From: Saprospirales bacterium
GTDB lineage: Bacteria > Bacteroidota > Bacteroidia > Chitinophagales > Saprospiraceae
Direction: 5' to 3'
Assembly (NCBI GenBank): GCA_007695145.1
Contig: REEI01000094.1
Coordinates: 1-64,000, forward strand
Length of the DNA stretch: 64,000 bases
A program made the translations under genes and the position numbers. Positions 34,673-43,057 of this stretch are shown piece by piece. A model generated the notes under the pieces. That model had not been told where the DNA came from, searched no databases, and saw nothing but the letters and a program-made list of their open reading frames with translations. How positions within the stretch are numbered: the stretch's first letter is position 1; every line of letters starts with the position of its first letter.

Positions 34673-36459
34673 GTGAGTGGAAGGAAATAAAGTTGGGTGA
34701 CCTTGGAACAGTGGTCACAGGTAAAACACCTTCTAAAAATAATCCTGAAGATTGGGGGAATGATACTCTGTTCATCACACCTTCTGACTATAGAAACTAT
34801 CGGAAATGGGCAGATGATAGCATTCGTAAACTATCTGCTGATGGTGCTGAAAGATTATTTAATAAAGTCTTACCAGTTGGTTCAATCTTAGTAACCTGCA
34901 TAGGTTCAGATATGGGTAAGGTTGTAATGAATAGAGAAGATGCAATTACAAATCAACAAATCAATTCCATCATTCCTAACACTGATGTTGTCAACTCTGA
35001 TTTTGCTTATTACCTACTTGTTGACTTATATGAAACTTTGAGAATTTACGGTGGTGACGGCACTGCAGTTCCAATAGTTAATAAAGGTGATTTTGAGAAG
35101 ATAGATGCTCTAATTCCAGAAAAAGACGAACAACGCGCCATCGCATCCGTCCTTTCCAGCTTAGACGATAAAATAGACCTGCTGCACCGCCAAAACCAAA
35201 CGCTGGAGCAAATGGCAGAGACGCTGTTTCGGCAGTGGTTTGTGGAGGAAGCGGATGAGGGGTGGGAGGAAGCAACGATTGCAGATTATGCTGAACACAC
35301 GAAGATTTCAATTAAACCCAGTGCAAATCCTTTGTCAATTTATGCTCATTACAGCATCCCTGGATTTGATAATGACAAAGAACCTATACATGAACTCGGA
35401 CAAGAAATAAGAAGCAACAAGTATCAGGTTTTCAAATACACCATTTTATTCTCTAAGCTAAATCCACATAAGGACAAAAGAGTTTGGTTGATACTTGGCG
35501 AAGTACCTGAAAACGCAATTTGCTCAACGGAATTTCAAGTTGTCAAACCATATAATGATAATCATTTGTATTTCTTATATGGATGGCTATCAAACTCAGA
35601 CAATTATCGAGAAATCTCATCAGGCGTTGGCGGTACAAGTGGAAGTCATCAGAGGATATCACCAAATGAAATCTTCACATTTTCTGCACCAAGAGTTTCT
35701 GATGAAGTACTAGAGGATTATGCGAATTCAGTAAAACCGATTTTTCTAAAGCAACAAATTAACCAAACCCAAATCCGCACCCTCACCGCCTTGCGGGATA
35801 CGCTGCTGCCTAAGTTGATGAGTGGGGAGGTGCAGGTTGTTGATATACCTGTTCATGTGCTGAAGAAATCAAAAGAAGCACGTCCAGAATTTAAAGAAGC
35901 TATTCTTATAGCGGCTATTGTACGGACTTTGTTTACACCCAAGATTGGTAGCGTTAGCCGTCAATGGTATCAAAAGATAGCCTATCTGCACAAACGAAAA
36001 CTGAAAGAGCAGTCCGAACAGCAATCTGTTTTTGAACTAACTACGGAATACAGTAAAAAAGCGGCCGGTCCTTATAAAAAGAAAATGCGCTATCAAGGGC
36101 CAGAAGGTATTTGTTTAAAGAATAGGTATCTGGTAGCGGTCAATGATTATGCTTTCATGCCATCCGAAGACATTCATAAGATAGACAACTATTTTGATAA
36201 ATACTGGAACAAAGAACTGTTTGAAAACTGGACAATGAAAAATTTCCGATTTGTTCCGGTTAAGAAATTAGGGGTTTATGCCACGGTAGATTATTCCTTG
36301 CTGGAATTAAAAAAGGAAGGTAAAGAATTGTCTGCATTTAATGTGCTGGATAATATTTCGGAATCAAAAGACTGGAAACACAAAAAGGATCTGCCGGAAT
36401 TTTCAGCCCAAAATATTGAACAGGCCATAATTGATTTAAAAAACCTATATACCTATTGA
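34669..36459 (+). CDS. hsdS: Type I restriction-modification specificity subunit HsdS with C-terminal extension
   Basis: HsdS recognises the bipartite target site. Two target-recognition domains are seen: residues 1-185 start WKEIKLGDLGTVVTGKTPS, and the second occupies about 200-380. The conserved helices are RAIASVLSSLDDKIDLLHRQNQTLEQMAETLFRQWF and, at the end, QIRTLTALRDTLLPKLMSGEV. About 200 more residues (395-596) follow, including EFKEAILIAAIVRTLF and KKAAGPYKKKMRYQGPEG. Such an extension occurs on some HsdS proteins and faintly resembles the Panacea/DUF4065 fold, but I am unsure. The total of 596 residues is well above the usual 400. Confidence 0.9.
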   Translation: MSEWKEIKLGDLGTVVTGKTPSKNNPEDWGNDTLFITPSDYRNYRKWADDSIRKLSADGAERLFNKVLPVGSILVTCIGSDMGKVVMNREDAITNQQINSIIPNTDVVNSDFAYYLLVDLYETLRIYGGDGTAVPIVNKGDFEKIDALIPEKDEQRAIASVLSSLDDKIDLLHRQNQTLEQMAETLFRQWFVEEADEGWEEATIADYAEHTKISIKPSANPLSIYAHYSIPGFDNDKEPIHELGQEIRSNKYQVFKYTILFSKLNPHKDKRVWLILGEVPENAICSTEFQVVKPYNDNHLYFLYGWLSNSDNYREISSGVGGTSGSHQRISPNEIFTFSAPRVSDEVLEDYANSVKPIFLKQQINQTQIRTLTALRDTLLPKLMSGEVQVVDIPVHVLKKSKEARPEFKEAILIAAIVRTLFTPKIGSVSRQWYQKIAYLHKRKLKEQSEQQSVFELTTEYSKKAAGPYKKKMRYQGPEGICLKNRYLVAVNDYAFMPSEDIHKIDNYFDKYWNKELFENWTMKNFRFVPVKKLGVYATVDYSLLELKKEGKELSAFNVLDNISESKDWKHKKDLPEFSAQNIEQAIIDLKNLYTY

Positions 36460-36462
36460 TTT

Positions 36463-37086
36463 ATGTCAGACCGCTATCAAAACAAATACCGCATCCCCTC
36501 ATCCCGTGCCTCCTTTTGGGATTACGGGTGGAATGCCGCGTATTTTGTGACGATCTGCACCAAAAACCGGGAATGTTGGTTTGGGGATGTGGTGGATGGG
36601 ATGATGGATTTATCGCCCATTGGGCATATTGCCAATTCGTGTTGGCATGAAATACCCAACCATTTTCCATTTGTGGAATCGGGGGCGCATATTATTATGC
36701 CCAATCATGTGCATGGTATAGTTATAATTAATAAACCGGATGATGGACGCACCGATGAACGTATTAATGAACACACCGTAGAGACGCAAAATTTTGCGTC
36801 TCTACTACCAAACGCGGATATGTCATCGGAACCGTCCGAACCACCGGAACCACCGTCCAACAAACCCAAAAACCAATTCGGCCCCCAATCCAAAAATTTG
36901 GCATCCATCATTCGGGGATTTAAAATTGGTGTGACCAAAAATGCCCGGCAAATCAATCCTGATTTCACCTGGCAATCCCGGTTTCATGACCACATCATTC
37001 GTGATGAAAAATCATTTCAACGCATATCGGAATACATCATCAACAATCCCTTAAAATGGTCTGACGATGAATTTTATAACAAATGA
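36463..37086 (+). CDS. REP-associated tyrosine transposase (RAYT), IS200-like Y1 family
   Basis: RAYTs are single-copy HUH enzymes that bind and cut REP palindromes. The HUH motif HVH is at residues 82-84 in IIMPNHVHGIVII, and the catalytic tyrosine is probably Tyr191 in RISEYIINNPLKW. The middle region (about 100-145) is a Pro/Ser-rich linker, partly encoded by a 28-bp palindrome. It lies 3 bases after hsdS and its stop overlaps the hsdR start by 4 bases. Insertion into an operon with coupled translation is unusual. REP-like units that it might recognise lie inside hsdM and hsdR. Confidence 0.88.
   Translation: MSDRYQNKYRIPSSRASFWDYGWNAAYFVTICTKNRECWFGDVVDGMMDLSPIGHIANSCWHEIPNHFPFVESGAHIIMPNHVHGIVIINKPDDGRTDERINEHTVETQNFASLLPNADMSSEPSEPPEPPSNKPKNQFGPQSKNLASIIRGFKIGVTKNARQINPDFTWQSRFHDHIIRDEKSFQRISEYIINNPLKWSDDEFYNK
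36778..36805. repeat. 28-bp perfect palindrome inside the RAYT gene
   Basis: The arms GTAGAGACGC and GCGTCTCTAC flank AAAATTTT, so all 28 bases are self-complementary. It is read in frame as VETQNFASLL in the variable linker of the transposase. The sequence is of a kind often seen as a dispersed repeat in Bacteroidota and cyanobacteria, which I recall rather than can test here. It carries GTAG at its foot, a tetranucleotide used by some RAYTs. Confidence 0.85.
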
Positions 37087-40000
37087 CAAGAATCACCGAA
37101 CATAGCATAGAAGATTTCGCCATCAAATTGTTGGAGCATTTGGGCTATGAATACATCTATGCCCCAAATATTGCCCATGATGGCGAAAATCCCGAGCGGA
37201 GTTCTTACCAAGAAATTCTGCTCACCAACCGTATGGCAGAAGCAGTGCGAAGAATTAACCCCACCGTGCCATCTGCAGCACAAGAAGAAGCCATTAAGGA
37301 GATTCAGCGCATCCATTCGCCAGAATTATTGACCAACAATGAAAGCTTCCATCGCTTATTGACAGAAGGTATCAAAGTCAGCTATCAGAAAGATGGTCAG
37401 CAAAGAGGTGATTTGGTGTGGTTAATCGACTTCAATACACCTGAAAACAATGACTTTATTGTTGCCAATCAGTTTACGGTGGTAGAAGATGGCGTAAACA
37501 AACGCCCAGATGTCATTCTTTTTGTCAATGGGTTGCCTTTGGTGGTAATTGAACTTAAAAATGCAGCAGATGAAAACGCCACTGTCAAATCCGCTTTCCG
37601 CCAGATAGAAACTTACAAAGCGGTCATTCCAAGTCTGTTTACTTATAATGCATTCACGATTATTTCAGATGGATTGGAAGCCAAAGCAGGAACGCTTTCA
37701 TCGGGCATGAGCCGTTTTATGGCTTGGAAATCGGCAGACGGCAAAGAAGAAGCTTCACACTTGGTGAGCCAAATGGAAACGCTTATTAATGGAATGCTCA
37801 ACAAAGAAACTTTACTGGATTTGGTTCGCCATTTCATTGTTTTTGAAAAATCAAAAAAAGAGGATGCAAAAACAGGTGTTGTGACAATTACCACCGTTAA
37901 AAAGTTGGCGGCTTATCATCAATATTATGCGGTGAATCGGGCAGTAGAGTCTACTTTGAGAGCCACAGGTTATTCCCCTCCATTGGAGGGGTGGCAGACG
38001 AAGTCTGACGGGGTGGTAAATTCCCCTCCATTGGAGGGGCTGCATCGACCAGAGGGTGATGACGGGGTGGTAAAAAGAGCCTCAAAGAACTACTTCAACC
38101 TCCCCTACAATCCTGACCTAAAAGATCGAGCACGAAAACTTCGTAAAGCCGGAAACTTGCCGGAAGTACTCTTTTGGAATCAAGTTAAAAACAAGCAATT
38201 CAAAGGTTTTGATTTCGACCGTCAGAAAATCATAGGTAATTATATCGTTGATTTTTATAGTTCGAACTGTAATGTAGTTATTGAAATAGATGGCAGTAGT
38301 CATGATCACAAGGTGGACTATGATGCTGAAAGAGATGCGTATTTGGAATCTTTAGGGCTTTCGGTAATCCATATTCCTGTGCAGGATGTGATGAAGCGGA
38401 TGGATGAGGTGATAAATATGCTTTATGACCACCCCGCCCTAAAGGGCACCCCTCCAGAGGAGGGGAATGTGCAGGAAGACCCTGAGAGTTATGGTTTACC
38501 CGGGGTAAAAACTCAGCCCAGGGGCGACCGAAAAGGCGGTGTGGTGTGGCACACACAAGGCAGTGGCAAATCGCTTTCCATGGTGTTTTTTACTGGGAAA
38601 CTCGTGTTGGCCTTGGACAATCCCACCGTTGTAGTCATCACCGACCGCAACGATTTGGACGACCAACTCTTTGACACTTTTGCTTCTTCTACGCAGCTAT
38701 TGCGACAAGAACCGAAGCAAATAGAAAATCGAAACGACTTAAAGGCAAAACTGAAAGTGGCTTCTGGTGGTGTGATTTTCACCACTATTCAAAAGTTCTC
38801 ACCCGAAGAAGGCAATGTGTATGAAACCCTTTCTGAACGGGAAAACATTGTGGTGATTGCCGATGAAGCACACCGAACCCAATACGGTTTCAAGGGGAAA
38901 ACAATTGATGACAAAGATGAGAAAGGAAATATAATTGGAAAGAAGATTGTTTACGGCTTTGCCAAATACATGCGTGATGCTTTGCCCAATGCCACCTATA
39001 TTGGTTTTACGGGCACACCCATTGAAAGCACAGATGTAAACACCCCGGCCGTTTTCGGAAACTACATTGACGTCTATGACATTGCCCAAGCGGTAGAAGA
39101 TGGTGCAACTGTTCGTATTTACTACGAAAGCCGTTTGGCAAAAGTGACCCTAAGCGAAGAAGGAAAAAAACTTGTTGAGGAACTGGATGATGAGTTGGAC
39201 GGTGAAGAACTAACCGAAACCCAAAAAGCCAAAGCCAAATGGACACAGTTGGAAGCATTAATCGGCAGTGAAAACCGAATCAAGAATGTAGCTAACGACA
39301 TCATTCAACATTTTGGCCAACGCCAAGAAGTATTTGAAGGCAAAGGAATGATTGTGGCCATGTCCAGAAGAATTGCAGCGGATTTGTATGCCGAAATTAT
39401 CAAATTAAAACCTGAATGGCATTCAGACGACTTGGACAAAGGTGTGATTAAAGTTGTGATGACTTCTTCATCTTCGGATGGACCGAAAATAGCCAAGCAT
39501 CACACCACCAAACAGCAAAGAAGAACCCTTGCCGACCGAATGAAAGACCCAGAAGATGAATTGAAACTGGTGATTGTTCGGGATATGTGGCTCACAGGTT
39601 TTGATGCACCGAGTATGCATACGCTTTACATCGACAAACCGATGAAAGGCCATAACCTGATGCAAGCGATTGCAAGAGTAAACCGAGTGTATAAAGACAA
39701 ACCTGGCGGATTGGTGGTTGATTATTTGGGTATTGCTTCTGATTTGAAAAAAGCACTTTCGTTCTATTCAGATGCGGGAGGAAAAGGCGACCCAACCATT
39801 GTCCAAGCCCAAGCCGTTGAACTGATGCTGGAAAAACTGGAAGTGGTTTCGCAGATGTATAGCGGTTTCCCTTATGAAGATTACTTCCAAGCAGAAACAG
39901 GACAGAAACTTTCCATGATTCTGGCAGCCGAAGAACATATTCTTGGTTTAGAAGATGGTAAGAAAAGATACATCAATGAAGTAACAGCTTTATCCAAAGC

Positions 40001-40775
40001 TTTTGCGATTGCCGTTCCGCACGAGCAAGCCATGGACGTGAAAGATGAAGTTTCATTTTTCCAGGCCGTTAAAGCACGATTGGCCAAGTTTGACAGCACC
40101 GGTTCAGGCAGAACCGATGAAGAAATTGAGACAACCATTCGCCAAGTTATTGACCAAGCCTTAGTTTCTGAACAGGTGATTGATGTGTTTGATGCCGCAG
40201 GAATCAAGAAACCAGACATTTCTATTCTATCCGAAGACTTCCTGATGGAACTAAAAGGCATGGAGCATAAAAATGTGGCCTTGGAAGTCCTGAAAAAATT
40301 GCTCAATGATGAAATAAAGGCACGTTCCAAAAAGAACTTGGTCAAAAGTAAGTCACTCAAAGAAATGTTGGAAAATTCCATCAAGAAATACCACAACAAG
40401 ATTTTGACGGCTGCCGAAGTGATGGACGAACTTATTAAGTTGAGTAAGGAAATCGTGAACATGGACAGTGAAGCTAAAAAGCTTGGACTGACTGACTTTG
40501 AATATGCTTTTTATACAGCAGTAGCCGATAACGACTCAGCCAAACAGCTCATGCAACAAGACAAGCTAAGAGAGCTGGCTGTGATTTTGACCGAACGTGT
40601 CAAACAAAACGCTTCCATCGACTGGACAATAAAAGAAAGTGTCCGAGCAAAACTGAAAGTAATCATCAAGCGAACTTTGAGACAATACGGCTATCCACCA
40701 GACATGCAAAAACTGGCAACCGAAACGGTATTGAAACAGGCGGAAATGATTGCAAAAGAATTAACAACGGACTAG
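37083..40775 (+). CDS. hsdR: Type I restriction endonuclease subunit HsdR with inserted DUF559 nuclease domain
   Basis: HsdR is the ATP-driven translocase and nuclease. The N-terminal PD-ExK nuclease has Asp143 and E157-x-K159 in PDVILFVNGLPLVVIELKN. The motor has Walker A GSGKS at 493-497 and DEAH at 594-597, then the later helicase motifs MVIVRDMWLTGFDAPS-like LVIVRDMWLTGFDAPS and QAIARVNR, followed by a helical C-terminal domain. Between AVNRAVESTLRATGY and ESYGLPGVKTQP lies an inserted segment, residues about 298-462, holding a second nuclease domain and REP-like units. Without it the protein would be 1065 residues, normal for HsdR. It overlaps the RAYT gene by 4 bases. Confidence 0.93.
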   Translation: MTRITEHSIEDFAIKLLEHLGYEYIYAPNIAHDGENPERSSYQEILLTNRMAEAVRRINPTVPSAAQEEAIKEIQRIHSPELLTNNESFHRLLTEGIKVSYQKDGQQRGDLVWLIDFNTPENNDFIVANQFTVVEDGVNKRPDVILFVNGLPLVVIELKNAADENATVKSAFRQIETYKAVIPSLFTYNAFTIISDGLEAKAGTLSSGMSRFMAWKSADGKEEASHLVSQMETLINGMLNKETLLDLVRHFIVFEKSKKEDAKTGVVTITTVKKLAAYHQYYAVNRAVESTLRATGYSPPLEGWQTKSDGVVNSPPLEGLHRPEGDDGVVKRASKNYFNLPYNPDLKDRARKLRKAGNLPEVLFWNQVKNKQFKGFDFDRQKIIGNYIVDFYSSNCNVVIEIDGSSHDHKVDYDAERDAYLESLGLSVIHIPVQDVMKRMDEVINMLYDHPALKGTPPEEGNVQEDPESYGLPGVKTQPRGDRKGGVVWHTQGSGKSLSMVFFTGKLVLALDNPTVVVITDRNDLDDQLFDTFASSTQLLRQEPKQIENRNDLKAKLKVASGGVIFTTIQKFSPEEGNVYETLSERENIVVIADEAHRTQYGFKGKTIDDKDEKGNIIGKKIVYGFAKYMRDALPNATYIGFTGTPIESTDVNTPAVFGNYIDVYDIAQAVEDGATVRIYYESRLAKVTLSEEGKKLVEELDDELDGEELTETQKAKAKWTQLEALIGSENRIKNVANDIIQHFGQRQEVFEGKGMIVAMSRRIAADLYAEIIKLKPEWHSDDLDKGVIKVVMTSSSSDGPKIAKHHTTKQQRRTLADRMKDPEDELKLVIVRDMWLTGFDAPSMHTLYIDKPMKGHNLMQAIARVNRVYKDKPGGLVVDYLGIASDLKKALSFYSDAGGKGDPTIVQAQAVELMLEKLEVVSQMYSGFPYEDYFQAETGQKLSMILAAEEHILGLEDGKKRYINEVTALSKAFAIAVPHEQAMDVKDEVSFFQAVKARLAKFDSTGSGRTDEEIETTIRQVIDQALVSEQVIDVFDAAGIKKPDISILSEDFLMELKGMEHKNVALEVLKKLLNDEIKARSKKNLVKSKSLKEMLENSIKKYHNKILTAAEVMDELIKLSKEIVNMDSEAKKLGLTDFEYAFYTAVADNDSAKQLMQQDKLRELAVILTERVKQNASIDWTIKESVRAKLKVIIKRTLRQYGYPPDMQKLATETVLKQAEMIAKELTTD
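37973..38020 (+). repeat. REP-like unit A, left side of the hsdR cassette
   Basis: The first stem CCCCTCC / GGAGGGG encloses ATT. The second stem CAGAC / GTCTG encloses GAA, followed by the tail CGGGGTGGTAAA. It is translated as SPPLEGWQTKSDGVVN. Confidence 0.85.
38021..38075 (+). repeat. REP-like unit B, left side of the hsdR cassette
   Basis: It follows unit A directly and shares the first stem and the CGGGGTGGTAAA tail. The second hairpin has diverged to CATC / GATG with a longer loop. It is translated as SPPLEGLHRPEGDDGVVK. Confidence 0.8.
38428..38467 (-). repeat. REP-like unit C, right side of the hsdR cassette, inverted
   Basis: Read on the minus strand it begins TTCCCCTCC, has a CCCCTCC / GGAGGGG stem, then a GCCC / GGGC stem around TTTA, and ends GGGGTGGTC. 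It is inverted relative to units A and B, and its second stem is of the hsdM type. It is translated as HPALKGTPPEEGN in HsdR. Confidence 0.85.
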
Positions 40776-41331
40776 GAAATGCCAACGCTCATCTTCCACA
40801 CATCCCAAAAGCTTTCGGGACCAAAAGCCGCTCAAAGCAGCCGCACCAGCCAAAGCTTGTCAATAAGTGCGCCTAAGCCAACGCACGGACGAAAGGAAAA
40901 AATCACGATTACACAACAGCAAACATTAATACTAAGTGGCTAATCCCTTTTAGAAATCAAACCCATAATGTCTAGTATCTTGCGGAAGATACTACACAAA
41001 TTACCTCACTTTCTTATTATTGCTTCCGTAGGTGAAAAATACATTTTAATGGACAAATACCATACACTCCAAGAAATTGCGCGAAAAGTTTCTGAGATTC
41101 TACCCTCTGCAATACAACCTAAGCTAATGCCGGATTTCATTGCACACACAATTCATTTGCTAGTAATCCCATCTCAAGATTATCAAAAAAACCGCCTTTG
41201 ATAACAAATGAAAACTAAGTGTGTTAAGAGGAAAAGTCAAACGAGAAGGATAAAACTTAAAAAAGGTCTAAGCTGATATGAGGTTTTAATGCATCCCTGG
41301 GACACCACTTAATCAACTGCCATCACAGCAT
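40776..41331. other. Right flank of the restriction-modification island
   Basis: The first 170 bases after hsdR (to about 40945) are richer in GC than the surroundings and have the look of non-coding cassette remnants; no frame is open through them. A 77-codon frame at 40968..41201 (MSSILRKILHKLPHF) has no recognisable relatives and I leave it as doubtful. No integrase or repeat pairing with the left flank is evident. Confidence 0.4.
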
Positions 41332-42201
41332 TCACTCTAACCTAAAATCAATGGTTATGGTGCCACATTGTCGGTCGATATTGGATTTAGTGAATTTGAA
41401 CCTCCTGGCACTGTCAATGGCTTTCTGACGGAGTTCGCCATCAGTGGTTGTGGATCCTCTTTGGGTGTATTCAGCAGAAACAACTTCGCCTTCAGCATTC
41501 ACACAAACACGAACCACTACCCTCCCTGTTTTTTGGGAATTGTCCTGTATGGAAGGTTCAAAGAGCACGCCTCTGTCCCCGAGGCCGCCACCAACCATTC
41601 CACTACCACTGCTGATTCCTTCGAGACGGGAGGCATCTGGATCGCCATCTGACACTCCCTGTGATCCTGATTGACCGGTCCTCCCCGACCCTGTACCCAA
41701 AAATTCTCCAAATTGTTGCTTGGCTTGTTCGTACTGCTCTTGTTGTCTTCGAGCCTCTTCCTCTGCTCTACGGCGCTGCTCGGCTTCAGCTTCTCTTCGC
41801 TCTCTTTCAAGTTCTTCTATTCTTCTTCTCTCTGCGTCCTCCCTTTGCCGCTCTTGTTCTCGTTGTTCTCTAATCCGTATTTCCTCTTCCATTTCAGAGG
41901 TAATGATATTGTCATCCGGTTCCGGGGGCACCACTTCTTCCTGAATCGGCTCCACCACTTCTTCCACTTCTACCGGGGGAGTAGGTTCTACTTCTTCCTC
42001 CTGTTGGGTATCGGGCAAATCATCCCCCTGGCCCACTTCCGGCATTCCGAAACTAACCAGAATTCCCTCCTGGCCCGGAGGAGGATATTGATAACTAAGC
42101 AGAGGTAAGAACAAAACGGCAATCAGCAAAAGGGAGTACCCTATGCTAAAATAAAGACCTTTCCTCTTATCTTCCCTTTCGTTTTCTTCCTCGTAGCTCA
42201 T
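41332..42201 (-). CDS. tonB: TonB-family energy transducer
   Basis: TonB carries energy from the ExbB-ExbD proton channel to outer-membrane transporters. An N-terminal membrane helix (about residues 17-37) is followed by a Pro/Glu-rich and then a long charged helical stretch (residues 80-165, repeats of RRRAEEEARRQQEQ type) that spans the periplasm. A Gly/Ser-rich linker leads to the C-terminal domain (about 222-289) with GRVVVRVCVNAEGEVVSAEY and ARRFKFTKS. Two cysteines in this domain are compatible with a disulfide. It is the last gene of the exbB-exbD-exbD-tonB unit, 45 bases after exbD. Confidence 0.85.
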   Translation of the reverse strand: MSYEEENEREDKRKGLYFSIGYSLLLIAVLFLPLLSYQYPPPGQEGILVSFGMPEVGQGDDLPDTQQEEEVEPTPPVEVEEVVEPIQEEVVPPEPDDNIITSEMEEEIRIREQREQERQREDAERRRIEELERERREAEAEQRRRAEEEARRQQEQYEQAKQQFGEFLGTGSGRTGQSGSQGVSDGDPDASRLEGISSGSGMVGGGLGDRGVLFEPSIQDNSQKTGRVVVRVCVNAEGEVVSAEYTQRGSTTTDGELRQKAIDSARRFKFTKSNIDRQCGTITIDFRLE

Positions 42202-42246
42202 AGTCTCCTAACATTATAATCCGGGAATTCATTCCAAAATACCGGC

Positions 42247-42651
42247 TTAGCGGGCCCTGTCTACCATTATTGTATTGACCTGCATGGTATAAGCAAGATC
42301 CAGGACTTCCACAACTTTTTCAATCTTTGCATTAGGGTGTACAGTGACGGCGACAGTATATCTTGAATCTCCGGTTCTCCGATCAATCTGTCGTCTGAAT
42401 TCTCGCTGCAATTGGTTAATGGATACATTATCGCCATTGTAGACAATGGATCCATCTCTGGTAATATTGATTTGAGAAGGGTCGGAGCTTACGGTAGCTC
42501 TGCTTTCAGTACCCGGGAGCCTTAAATTAAGGGCATTCGGGACAATCAATGAAGAGGTCAGCATGAAGAATATCAGCAACAGAAAAATAATATCTGTCAA
42601 GGATGACATACTAAACTCAGCTGAAACCCGGCTTTTCTTTTTGATACCCAT
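42247..42651 (-). CDS. exbD: ExbD/TolR family protein (second copy)
   Basis: The protein has a cytoplasmic basic start (KKKSRVSAEFSMSS), one membrane helix with the proton-carrying Asp in LTDIIFLLLIFF, and a periplasmic domain ending in AYTMQVNTIMVDR. Length is 134 residues. Its first 40 residues are nearly the same as those of the ExbD encoded just upstream, showing duplication, while the periplasmic domains differ. The gap to the upstream exbD is 2 bases. Confidence 0.9.
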   Translation of the reverse strand: MGIKKKSRVSAEFSMSSLTDIIFLLLIFFMLTSSLIVPNALNLRLPGTESRATVSSDPSQINITRDGSIVYNGDNVSINQLQREFRRQIDRRTGDSRYTVAVTVHPNAKIEKVVEVLDLAYTMQVNTIMVDRAR

Positions 42652-42653
42652 AA

Positions 42654-43052
42654 TTATGAACTTTTGGGTTGAGTGGCAATAATAGCCCTGGCTTGCAGTC
42701 GATTGGCCAGGCGGGTAATATCGCTCACTTCACTCCAATTTACACCCTTTTCGGCCACAATGGTCACAGTGGCATTTTGTCTGTTGTCGCTCTGTTCAAT
42801 GGCTTGTCTAACTGCATTTTCCAAACCAGCTTTAGTAATGGCCCGGCCATTCAAGGTCAATACCCCGGCCGCAGTAATGGCAACTGTAACATCAGTTGGT
42901 GCAACGGTTCGCGCATCCGATTCGGGCAGATCAACGTTGATCTGCACAAGAGAGGAAGTAAGCATAAAAAAGATGAGCAGAAGGAAAATGATGTCTGTAA
43001 GTGAAGACATGCTAAATTCTGCCGATACTTTTGATCTTTTTTTGAGGCCCAT
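42654..43052 (-). CDS. exbD: ExbD/TolR family protein (first copy)
   Basis: It has the same architecture as its neighbour: basic start, membrane helix with LTDIIFLLLIFFMLTSSLVQ, periplasmic domain with VTVAITAAGVLTLNGRAIT. Length is 132 residues. It lies 5 bases downstream of exbB. Two ExbD proteins next to one ExbB are common in Bacteroidota and probably form a mixed stator. Confidence 0.9.
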   Translation of the reverse strand: MGLKKRSKVSAEFSMSSLTDIIFLLLIFFMLTSSLVQINVDLPESDARTVAPTDVTVAITAAGVLTLNGRAITKAGLENAVRQAIEQSDNRQNATVTIVAEKGVNWSEVSDITRLANRLQARAIIATQPKSS

Positions 43053-43057
43053 GTTAA

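Larger units (their letters stand above)
37973..38467 (+). mobile_element. In-frame REP-bounded DUF559 nuclease cassette inside hsdR
   Basis: From the first base of the left unit to the last base of the right unit is 495 bases, exactly 165 codons. Left are two direct REP-like units; right is one inverted unit. Between them, residues about 336-448 of HsdR encode a DUF559 domain (Vsr-like PD-DxK nuclease): LPYNPDLKDRARKLRKAG, EVLFWNQVKNKQFKG, Asp390 in YIVDFYSS, and E401-I-D403 in VVIEIDGSSHDHK. The catalytic acids look intact. The bases carry no intein splicing motifs, so the domain should stay in the mature protein. That it arrived as a mobile unit is inference from the boundaries. Confidence 0.8.

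Noticed and set aside
37973-38467. Intein in HsdR
   Set aside because: No N-terminal Cys/Ser splice block and no C-terminal HN motif at the boundaries; the nuclease is DUF559, not a LAGLIDADG or HNH homing type.
39881-40462. 193-codon minus-strand frame inside hsdR
   Set aside because: It lies opposite the helical C-terminal domain of HsdR and is rich in Ser and Ile as expected from antisense of Glu/Lys/Asp codons.
40968-41201. 77-codon frame right of hsdR
   Set aside because: It could be a gene, but there is no ribosome-binding context, no family and no neighbour support. Left as doubtful in the flank entry.
41671-42108. 145-codon plus-strand frame opposite tonB
   Set aside because: It mirrors the repetitive charged region of TonB; the low-complexity complement keeps the frame open. 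No start signal or family resemblance.
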